Below are positions 7,009 through 14,194 of a stretch of 35,058 nt of DNA, piece by piece. The notes under the pieces were generated by a model. It was not told the origin of the DNA. It made no database searches and worked only from the letters and a program-made list of their open reading frames with translations. The number at the start of each line of letters is the position of its first letter. Positions within the stretch are counted from its first letter, which is position 1. This stretch comes from Joostella atrarenae (GTDB lineage Bacteria; Bacteroidota; Bacteroidia; Flavobacteriales; Flavobacteriaceae), in assembly GCF_021764745.1 (NCBI RefSeq), contig NZ_JAETXX010000017.1, positions 1 to 35,058 on the forward strand, given 5' to 3'. A program made the translations under genes and the position numbers.

Positions 7009-8538
7009 TTATATTTTATATTCATCTCTCAATCCAACAAAATCAATAGGCAATACAGGATTCTTGATTTCTTTCTTTTTCTCTTCTAAATTAATTCCTA
7101 GAGACAAATATATCATACTTGCCCTTATTAGCTTTATTAAGTTTAGTGTTTTTTGCTCAAATTCAGCCCGCTCTATCATGTAAGTTAACCCGTTATCAAG
7201 AAGTCCATTTTTACCAAACTCTATTATTTTAAATGATTTGTGCTCTATAAAATTTCTAATATGTGCTAATTCCTTTGCTTCAGGCTCTATAGTCGAAGAG
7301 AATTTTTCGCTTTTCTCATACAAATCCTTACTCAACCAATATAACCCCCTGAAAGCCCAATTTTGAGTTTGACTTATCATGGGGTTTAACTTATAAGCCT
7401 TTACTTTTCTATCATAAATGCTCCAAATGCCTCTAAAGGTAACCTTGTCTGGTTTGAAACCAAGATTTAGATAGTCGTTTAATAGGTAACCAATTTTGTC
7501 CAGGATAGAATAGCATAATCTAAAGGCAATTTTAATTTTTTCACTACTGTAAGAGTAAATGGCAAAGTCTAATGTGTCAAGTTGTAAGTTATCCTTATCT
7601 GAATAGTGTGGTTCTTTTTGATTTAGCCCTTCAAATAACAAATGCCTTGCTGAAACGAATTCTTGCTTAATTTGATTAAATATAGTTTGATAAATTGGCG
7701 GTTTATCAAATTTCAAAATCATAGTTGGGAGTAGAAGGCAGTCATGACCAGCAATATTTTCAGTTACAATATCATTAAGTGGATTTAAAAAAAGCTGATT
7801 CTCTAAACACCACTTCCTGTATTCCCTTTCTTGTTTTGTCGTTCCAATTGAAAAATCCTTTAAGTCCTGGATATTTTCTAAATCTCTTTTATCTATAATA
7901 GATTCTAAATGGTTTATAATATTTTTAAAAGCCAGCTTTGCATCTTCATAGATGTCAGAATTAACTGCTTTTTTCAAGTACTCATATGCAAATTTGAAAA
8001 ACAATAGTTGATGACCATTATCGTATAAAATTTGGGCATAATGAAAAAGTCCAAACCCAATATTCCCAAAAGCCATTCCAAAGGAGGAATCTATTTTTAA
8101 GACTCTTTGCCAATATAATTGAGCCTCTGAAAACCTACCCAAGTGGCTAAAAAGATTGCCTAAATTAGTTAGTATCTCACATTTCTTATGCTTGTTTTTG
8201 CTTTTTTCAGAAAACGAAAGAGCTAGTCTTAAATTAATAGCTTGTTGTTCAAGTTCCTTTAGGTTAAAACTCCAAAATTCATCAGAATTTATGTGTTGGG
8301 TTAGTTGTTGAAGATAAGACCAGCCGTTAGCAACATTATAATGAAAAGTCATTTTATCATCATCCGAGAACTCTTCTTGATTTTGAAGTTCAGAGAATTT
8401 CAGTCCGATTTTAATGGGCTCTACATCTTGCGACGCTCTACCTGTTTCAAATAATACCGCAAGTAAGTTTGTTACCTGTTCTGCATCAAATTCATTTAGG
8501 TCGGTAAGATTTAGTATGTCTTCAAATGTTAAATTCAA
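7009..8538 (-). CDS. LA2681-type HEPN protein with TPR-like N-terminus
   Basis: A 509-residue protein of the LA2681-like HEPN family. Residues about 120-215 look like tetratricopeptide helices (ILTNLGNLFSHLGRFSEAQLYWQRVLKID). The C-terminal third is the HEPN domain, with the RNase motif RNFIEH (R428 to H433, R-x4-H) preserved. HEPN proteins of this type are typically RNA-cleaving effectors of toxin or abortive-infection systems, and here the TPR part could be the sensor or partner-binding region. The gene starts 62 bp after the PIN-like gene and no separate TAnnTTTG element is seen in the gap, so co-transcription is likely. The region is visibly AT-richer than the tra genes, consistent with acquired cargo. 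The defensive role is inferred. Confidence 0.8.
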   Translation of the reverse strand: MNLTFEDILNLTDLNEFDAEQVTNLLAVLFETGRASQDVEPIKIGLKFSELQNQEEFSDDDKMTFHYNVANGWSYLQQLTQHINSDEFWSFNLKELEQQAINLRLALSFSEKSKNKHKKCEILTNLGNLFSHLGRFSEAQLYWQRVLKIDSSFGMAFGNIGFGLFHYAQILYDNGHQLLFFKFAYEYLKKAVNSDIYEDAKLAFKNIINHLESIIDKRDLENIQDLKDFSIGTTKQEREYRKWCLENQLFLNPLNDIVTENIAGHDCLLLPTMILKFDKPPIYQTIFNQIKQEFVSARHLLFEGLNQKEPHYSDKDNLQLDTLDFAIYSYSSEKIKIAFRLCYSILDKIGYLLNDYLNLGFKPDKVTFRGIWSIYDRKVKAYKLNPMISQTQNWAFRGLYWLSKDLYEKSEKFSSTIEPEAKELAHIRNFIEHKSFKIIEFGKNGLLDNGLTYMIERAEFEQKTLNLIKLIRASMIYLSLGINLEEKKKEIKNPVLPIDFVGLRDEYKI

Positions 8539-8600
8539 GATCTTTTAGCTTGATAATAACGTCCTACTAAACGCAGTTACGTTCTGGGTTTTATTAATTT

Positions 8601-9986
8601 CTATTGGTCAAAATATAGTTGAAAATGACCATTAGGTCTAGTTAAACGGAATGTTATTTCATTCGATTTCCATTTTCTTCCAATCCATTCATCTTCTTTA
8701 AATTCTTCATCCTTTATCTGCCCTAAATTTTCAATATCTTCTCCTAGTAATTCATATAGTTGTTTGTATAAATGTTGAATTTCCATTGAATAAACTCTAT
8801 GATTACTTGGTCCATTTTGACTCAAAAGCATTAATGTCTCACTATCATCATTAGGAATAAGAACCATAATTTTATTAAAGAAACCGAAGAAAAAAAACGG
8901 AACATAATATGTTCTCAAAATTCCAGTTTCCATCTTTTCTTCATAAAATTCAGCCATTTTTATTACCTCGAATGGAATTCTGAAATTTAAGATAATATCT
9001 TTTATATCAAGATATTTTTGATAATATTCTACAAATTCTGAAGGCTTAAGCACTAAAGTATTAATGCCTAGCTTCTCATAAACCATTTTGGTTTTCTTGT
9101 AAGATTTATTGTCGTTGATCACATAAAAATTACAAGTAGAAGCGAAAGCAGAATGAAACGCATCTTCCGTTGTATTTTTAAATGTTTCTTTTCTTCCTTT
9201 TTTTATATTCACTTTGTCTTCTTGATAGCCATGCATATCAAGTAAGAGGTATTCATTTGTGATTTCATTAAACCATTCAGGGGCATTTTTAGAATTATCT
9301 ATAAATTGATTAGGGGTAGTTCCAATCTCTTTATATTTCTCATCAATTATTTTATATGGGGCATTTGAAGCAAAAATCCTATCTCTATTGATCCCCATTC
9401 CTCCCTGAACAGTTTTTCTTAATTCTTGATATCCGTCAGATTCATTAAGATTTAAGTTCATTTTACTAAAACTTTTAAAGAAGCCTTCCATAGTTGGGTT
9501 TTCTTTAAGTCCTGGAAACATTTTGTTCATTTGTTCAGCACTTTCGGGATTTTCGAAAGCCTGCTTGAATGATTCTTCAATAGGTATTGATTTAATCAGA
9601 TTTATAAGTGATTTTCCAATACTTTTAGTAAAGTCATCTTGCTCGAAAATGTTCATTAATCCATCAAGACTTATATCACTAAAGAGGTCTTTTTCCTCTA
9701 TTCGTTGTTCAAAAAGTTTTTGAGGTGGATAAAAATCAAGCACAACATCTTTTCCTGTATTCATTAAACACTTATCTTTGGTCAACTCAGAAATAAAGTT
9801 TAGGTCTGATTCTATATAATCTCTTTGTGTGTCGGTCTCTTTGAAACTAGAGAATATATCCCCAACATGAGAAGTAGAAAACGGGATGAACAGTTTTTCA
9901 TTATCAAAAATTATTTCTTTCAGCTCGCTATGGCTACCATTTTTTATTTGTGACAATACGTTCCAATCGAAATATATTTTTACCAT
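8601..9986 (-). CDS. PIN-like domain protein with long insertion
   Basis: A 461-residue protein that I read as a PIN-like nuclease. The N-terminus is KIYFDWNVLSQ (D7), then IPFSTSHVGD (H40, D43). After an insertion of about 190 residues come the second-half PIN signatures EDAFHSAFAS (D275, H278) and FYVINDNKSYKK (D292), resembling the family's DxxHxxxA and T-D-DxxF-K patterns. PIN domains normally have 3-4 clustered acidic residues that bind Mg2+ and cleave RNA. A further 130 residues with aromatic segments (YYVPFFFFGFF) form a C-terminal region that I do not recognise. A promoter-like TATATTTG lies 35-42 bp upstream. It precedes the HEPN gene, which makes a two-nuclease gene pair. Confidence 0.65.
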   Translation of the reverse strand: MVKIYFDWNVLSQIKNGSHSELKEIIFDNEKLFIPFSTSHVGDIFSSFKETDTQRDYIESDLNFISELTKDKCLMNTGKDVVLDFYPPQKLFEQRIEEKDLFSDISLDGLMNIFEQDDFTKSIGKSLINLIKSIPIEESFKQAFENPESAEQMNKMFPGLKENPTMEGFFKSFSKMNLNLNESDGYQELRKTVQGGMGINRDRIFASNAPYKIIDEKYKEIGTTPNQFIDNSKNAPEWFNEITNEYLLLDMHGYQEDKVNIKKGRKETFKNTTEDAFHSAFASTCNFYVINDNKSYKKTKMVYEKLGINTLVLKPSEFVEYYQKYLDIKDIILNFRIPFEVIKMAEFYEEKMETGILRTYYVPFFFFGFFNKIMVLIPNDDSETLMLLSQNGPSNHRVYSMEIQHLYKQLYELLGEDIENLGQIKDEEFKEDEWIGRKWKSNEITFRLTRPNGHFQLYFDQ

Positions 9987-10020
9987 ATCAAGTTTCTATT
10001 TTCAGATTGTAGCTGATACT

Positions 10021-10028
10021 CAAATATA
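10021..10028 (-). promoter_or_regulatory. Bacteroidota -7 promoter element of the PIN-HEPN genes
   Basis: The minus strand reads TATATTTG, matching TAnnTTTG, 35-42 bp upstream of the PIN-like gene's ATG. No good -33 TTG was seen at the usual spacing, so this is a moderate call. Confidence 0.4.
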
Positions 10029-10258
10029 CGTAATTCCTTGATTCAGTTATTAAAAAACAGTAATCCTATACAACCCTAATAGTAATCAAGGACTCAACTT
10101 TCTTGACATACTCGTCATTATATATCTCTGCATTATTTCGCTTATCAAAATCTGTAATTTTTAATGACCAGACTTAGATAAGCATAATTATTTTTTTAAT
10201 TATCGATAAACATTATAATGTCATTACATTGTAAAGAAAAGAAATAATTCATTAAGCA

Positions 10259-10278
10259 TTTTATGGTATTCCATAAAA
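10259..10278. repeat. Perfect 8-bp inverted repeat
   Basis: TTTTATGG and CCATAAAA flank a TATT loop. On the minus strand it lies about 115 bp after the traN stop and could be a weak terminator or an operator; there is no long U-tract. Confidence 0.5.
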
Positions 10279-10393
10279 CAGTGAGAATTAATCAACTTTA
10301 ACAACCAAGTCTTCAGCAGAAATGATACTCAGTAATTGATTTCCGATTCAATAATATACAGTGCCATAGGTTAATTTGGCTTCCATACCGGTT

Positions 10394-11203
10394 TTATTTC
10401 TTTAGTTTCACTATTCTGTGCCCATTTCTTTCCCCTAACTCTATCAATAACTTTTCCTGCTTTCCCAAGGTAAACTTCGGAAACACCATCACAAAACTTT
10501 TTTGTTGGTTGTTCTTTACTTTTTCCGGAAACTTATAAGAATAAATCGGCTCCTGAAGAATTTTTTGGTAGGAGGCATTTTTCTTCCTGTTCCCATTTTC
10601 CACATAGACCCTAAAGTAATCTACTTCGTAATCAATCCCTGATTTGTTTTCAATGGTAAAGGACATATAGACTTCCTGCCACCGGTATTTTATATCCTTT
10701 AAAATGAGTTTTATCCCCTTCCTGTTTTTGCGTGCCATACGCTGGTCCTGCCTGATCATGTACTCCGATACTTTTTTTACGGCATTTATATGATTGGGAG
10801 ATATTTTTACCGTTTTTTCTTCCTTTTTCTGAGACTTCCTTTCTTTTGGAGATACCCCTTTTTCATACCCTATACTCCCATCTCTGGTGATAAAATAGTT
10901 GAGTTGGGATAGGGCTTCCCGGTATCTTAAAATATAGCTATATACTTGTCCATCGGTTGTAAGTACTAGTAAATTACTATCCGCTCCCGGTACTGCTTTT
11001 AAAAGCCCGAGGTATTGCGGTGTTTCCTTGTTATAGGTAAAAACAAAATGGGTGTTACCACTAATCCCCTGCCGGATAGGCTTCGGAAAGAAAAGGGATA
11101 TGGTCGTATGGTCATTGGCATATATTGTGTCCAGTTCCTGCACTTGACCCATCAAAGGCCAATGTATCAAACACAAACTGAAAAGAAAATATATAGGCTT
11201 CAT
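10394..11203 (-). CDS. traN: Conjugative transposon protein TraN
   Basis: TraN (DUF4138 family), an outer component of the Bacteroidota conjugation channel comparable in position to VirB9. The 269-residue protein has a signal peptide (hydrophobic residues about 4-18, ending near GQVQ). A beta-rich N-terminal half (HTTISLFFPKPIRQGISGNT) and an Ig-like C-terminal half (YRWQEVYMSFTIENKSGIDYEVDYFRVYVEN) follow. Its start overlaps the traM stop by 4 bp. It is the last gene of the operon; traO, traP and traQ, usual after traN in CTnDOT, are missing here. Confidence 0.9.
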   Translation of the reverse strand: MKPIYFLFSLCLIHWPLMGQVQELDTIYANDHTTISLFFPKPIRQGISGNTHFVFTYNKETPQYLGLLKAVPGADSNLLVLTTDGQVYSYILRYREALSQLNYFITRDGSIGYEKGVSPKERKSQKKEEKTVKISPNHINAVKKVSEYMIRQDQRMARKNRKGIKLILKDIKYRWQEVYMSFTIENKSGIDYEVDYFRVYVENGNRKKNASYQKILQEPIYSYKFPEKVKNNQQKSFVMVFPKFTLGKQEKLLIELGERNGHRIVKLKK

Positions 11204-12108
11204 TGCTGTACGGGTTTTAAAATGAGTTGGTAGTGGTTGTAAATCGTATTTTTCACATTGCGATTATCCCGGCGGAAGACATTTTTCAATCCTCGTATCT
11301 GGGGTACGCCAGCTATGTTAATGTCCTGGATCATATCGTCGGTCATTTGCCGGGTGAGTTCAGCGCGGATGCTATTCTCGATATAGATCCCCTCATTGCC
11401 ATCCTGGAGGTCATAGGCTTTCAGATGTACGGGTTGGTGGTTGATATTGGTGATTCTTATCATCACCCGGTTTTTTTTTAACTTTACAAAACCATAGATC
11501 AGGGTGTTTTTGGGGATCTTCTTATCGTTAATGATGGCCTCCCCGATAAGGCGGAGTTCCAGTCTGCTGTTGGTCTTTACCGTTTGTGCATCATGTACCA
11601 CCGCATGGATCACTGGCTGGGTATAGCTCTTTGGAGGTATACTCTCCAAAATGGCCTTTCTCACCTTAAAAAAATCCTTCTGATTTTTATCCAGTGCATC
11701 CATGTCCCGTTTTTTAAAAGCAACGGTCGTATCTTTTGATTCAATACGCTTACGCTTGCGATACCCCTTGGCTGTATAGTCTATCCTTCCCCGGTTATAG
11801 ATACTGTCCACCATACGTTCCTTTTGTTTTTCTTTCAATTCCGAATCATAAAGTCCAGTAGAATCCAACAGGCTTTCGTCATAAATACTCGGGGCATCTG
11901 ATTTCTTTTTCTCTTTCAACTGATCCACTGCTTTCAGCCGGTTTTCGTATTGCTCTTCGGTTTCTCCAAGTTCCGGGACTACCGTCTGATCCAGTGCTTT
12001 GTCTGTTTCCTTATCCGCTCCTAATACAAATATTCCGTAGCCTATTATAAACAAGACAATAGCTCCTATCATTGCAGCAAACAGGATTTTCTTTTTATCG
12101 ATCTTCAT
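11200..12108 (-). CDS. traM: Conjugative transposon protein TraM
   Basis: TraM is a membrane-anchored channel protein of Bacteroidota conjugative elements, related in role to VirB10. The 302 residues begin with one transmembrane helix (KKILFAAMIGAIVLFIIGYGIFVLG, about 6-30). A charged linker rich in K, E and D comes next (about 35-165). The conserved C-terminal domain follows (QPVIHAVVHDAQTVKTNSRLELRL, then IPKNTLIYGFVKLKKNRVMIRI), ending with the family's NVKNTIYNHYQLIL. It overlaps traK by 14 bp and traN by 4 bp, so translation is likely coupled. Confidence 0.92.
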   Translation of the reverse strand: MKIDKKKILFAAMIGAIVLFIIGYGIFVLGADKETDKALDQTVVPELGETEEQYENRLKAVDQLKEKKKSDAPSIYDESLLDSTGLYDSELKEKQKERMVDSIYNRGRIDYTAKGYRKRKRIESKDTTVAFKKRDMDALDKNQKDFFKVRKAILESIPPKSYTQPVIHAVVHDAQTVKTNSRLELRLIGEAIINDKKIPKNTLIYGFVKLKKNRVMIRITNINHQPVHLKAYDLQDGNEGIYIENSIRAELTRQMTDDMIQDINIAGVPQIRGLKNVFRRDNRNVKNTIYNHYQLILKPVQQ

Positions 12109-12712
12109 GGGTAATCTTCTTTAAACTGTTTTCAAAAAAATGGGTAATGAGCAACCCGTGTGGGTTCTTCGGAAAGTTCCGGGCGGTGGTTATAAGTTCC
12201 CCGGTAGTTATCAATTCATAAGTGTCGGTTATCGACCCCCGGTTAATTTCAAAAATAGTTTTTACCTTAAAGGGATATGGCTCTTGGGATACATCCACTT
12301 CGGATTGTATATCGCTCACCTTTTGTACTAGGGCATATTGCAATAAGCGGTTATACACACCATCTACTTTTTTCTGGCGATATACATTGTCTACCGAACT
12401 GTCTCCCAGCCATAGGGCATTTTCCAATTGTTCCTTATAGTTAGTAGGAGACAAATCATAAAAGTATCGGTGGAAATTATCTAAGTGAGCCTTGGCTTCT
12501 ATTTCTAGGTTTTGCTTTTGGGTCACCAGTTTTAAAGGGATCACACTCCCTTCTGTGCTGACTACAAATGCGTTGTTTATCAATTTTTGATATATGGAAT
12601 AGGTAAACCATGAACATACTACAGTTGCTGTAAAAGCCATCACCGTCACGGTAATAACCACAAAGCGGTTGTTTTTTAATATCTGGGCTATGCTTTTATA
12701 AGGTGTTTTCAT
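12095..12712 (-). CDS. traK: Conjugative transposon protein TraK
   Basis: TraK resembles VirB8, an inner-membrane bitopic protein that helps to assemble the channel. The 205 residues have a cytosolic start (KTPYKSIAQILKNNRFVVI), one transmembrane helix (about 17-38) and a periplasmic domain with the typical HLDNFHRYFYDLSPTNYKEQLENALWLGD segment (about 77-105). Length matches the family. It lies 29 bp after traJ and overlaps traM. Confidence 0.92.
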   Translation of the reverse strand: MKTPYKSIAQILKNNRFVVITVTVMAFTATVVCSWFTYSIYQKLINNAFVVSTEGSVIPLKLVTQKQNLEIEAKAHLDNFHRYFYDLSPTNYKEQLENALWLGDSSVDNVYRQKKVDGVYNRLLQYALVQKVSDIQSEVDVSQEPYPFKVKTIFEINRGSITDTYELITTGELITTARNFPKNPHGLLITHFFENSLKKITHEDR

Positions 12713-12741
12713 AATTGTTCTATTATTTTAATGCTGTTTTA

Positions 12742-13578
12742 TTACCCTCCGGTAAAAATGCGAATGGTGAAAGACACGGCTCTGCGGTAAAGCTTGAATT
12801 TTAAAAAGATGATAAAGCCCAATGAGCCCAATTGTATGATGGAAGCGAAATAATGACTCCCTATATCCGTCCCGAAAAGGTTCTCCCAAAAGTTAGTATT
12901 GAGTTCCGTATAGAACAGGTTGATAAATACATTGACCAGGAAAAAGGCCGGAGCCATCATATAAACAGCAGCATACAGCTTAAAAAAATGATAGGACATC
13001 TCTCGAAACTTCTCAAATACAGCCATACTGATCACCAGAGGAAAGAAGGCTCGCATAATCCCCAGTAGGAAGAAACGCTCGGCCAAAAACATGGGGTAAA
13101 TAAAAATATCGATGATCCAAAGAAATACCCCAAGGCCAAAAGCGAGTAGTTGCATCCCGTAAAGCGGAGAGGTCAAGAACTCATAGAGTACGGTCAACGC
13201 TTTTTTCGTAGCTTCGATAGTACCGATATCTTCTTCAATAGGGAAATCCTGGTATTGTAAGGGCAAGAGTGCCGGAGCGGTATTGCGGTACTGGTTTTCA
13301 ATAGCTACCAATACCCCATCAAAAAAGCCTAGTACCTGTGTGGAGAAAATCACCACCAGAACCACCGCAAAATTCTTGATGAGTTCATTGGGACTTAACC
13401 CCCAGGTATACCCACTCTGCTCTACCGCTCCTTCATTGTACTTCTTCAGGAGATTAATCAGAAAAAAGAGTACAGCCAGGGTCTTCATTCCTATGATGGT
13501 ATACTGCGAAAAATCACTGTCCTGTATCGTCTGATAAATAGCATCCACATATTCCAATCCTATACTTAATGAAATCAT
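12742..13578 (-). CDS. traJ: Conjugative transposon protein TraJ
   Basis: A polytopic inner-membrane protein that fills the VirB6 place in the channel. In 278 residues there are about six hydrophobic segments, including TLAVLFFLINLL (33-44), FAVVLVVIFSTQVLGFF (70-86), LLAFGLGVFLWIIDIFIYP (144-162) and VYMMAPAFFLVNVFINLFY (205-223). It is shorter than many Bacteroides TraJ proteins (over 300 residues), but the order between traI and traK fixes the identification. Confidence 0.87.
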   Translation of the reverse strand: MISLSIGLEYVDAIYQTIQDSDFSQYTIIGMKTLAVLFFLINLLKKYNEGAVEQSGYTWGLSPNELIKNFAVVLVVIFSTQVLGFFDGVLVAIENQYRNTAPALLPLQYQDFPIEEDIGTIEATKKALTVLYEFLTSPLYGMQLLAFGLGVFLWIIDIFIYPMFLAERFFLLGIMRAFFPLVISMAVFEKFREMSYHFFKLYAAVYMMAPAFFLVNVFINLFYTELNTNFWENLFGTDIGSHYFASIIQLGSLGFIIFLKFKLYRRAVSFTIRIFTGG

Positions 13579-13612
13579 AATCCTTAATTTTTACTAGTGT
13601 TCGCCTAGCAGG

Positions 13613-14194
13613 TTAATAGCTCTTCTCCCGGTTATTGATCCGGTCTTGTAGCTCGCGGAAATCGATCACCATCTCGTAACGGCGTTTTTTGACCCCGATC
13701 TCCATAATCATTTCCCGGCTGGCCTCCTTCTGCTGCTGTAAGATTTCCAGACGCTCGGCATCGGTCATCTCTAAAAAATTACTGGTCAGAAGCTGATCCA
13801 TAAACTCCAGGTCTTCCAATGATCTATCAATAATTTTATTAAAGGCATCAGAAATATGCTGCATTTCCTCCGGCCTGACATAGGGAGAGCTCAGGATTTC
13901 CTTAAGATCACCTCGAACCATATCAAACAATTGTTGATTGTTGTCCACAATTTCACGGGCAGCTTTAAGCTGCTTCAGAACATTATTCACCTTTTCGATC
14001 CGTTCTTTCTGTTGCTTTAAATACTCCACAGTTTTCAGAAGTTGAGAGGTTTGTTTGGCAGATTCGATCAATTGTTTCGCTAGACTAATAAAATTGGTAT
14101 TATCATATACCGGCATACCTTGACACGTAGCACGAGCAGACGATAAAAAGAGTAAAGCCAGTGTTAGAGCTAATGTTATGATTGCTTTTCTCAT
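13613..14194 (-). CDS. traI: Conjugative transposon protein TraI (DUF4141-like)
   Basis: A 193-residue secreted helical protein that takes the VirB5-like place in the operon. The signal peptide is clear (MRKAIITLALTLALLFLSS, cleavage near the following ARA/CQG). The mature part is almost entirely helical and coiled-coil-like (TSQLLKTVEYLKQQKERIEKV, then LEDLEFMDQLLTSNFLEM). An upstream in-frame start at 14266 would bury the signal peptide behind 24 residues; the ATG at 14194 overlaps the traG stop in an ATGA arrangement, so I chose it. Confidence 0.87.
   Translation of the reverse strand: MRKAIITLALTLALLFLSSARATCQGMPVYDNTNFISLAKQLIESAKQTSQLLKTVEYLKQQKERIEKVNNVLKQLKAAREIVDNNQQLFDMVRGDLKEILSSPYVRPEEMQHISDAFNKIIDRSLEDLEFMDQLLTSNFLEMTDAERLEILQQQKEASREMIMEIGVKKRRYEMVIDFRELQDRINNREKSY

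Larger units (their letters stand above)
9987..10393. other. Intergenic region between the tra operon and the cargo
   Basis: About 400 bp of AT-rich DNA without a supportable gene. It contains the promoter element at 10021-10028 and a perfect 8-bp hairpin (TTTTATGG / CCATAAAA, 10259-10278). No strong terminator for traN is evident, so read-through from the transfer operon into the cargo is possible. Confidence 0.6.
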
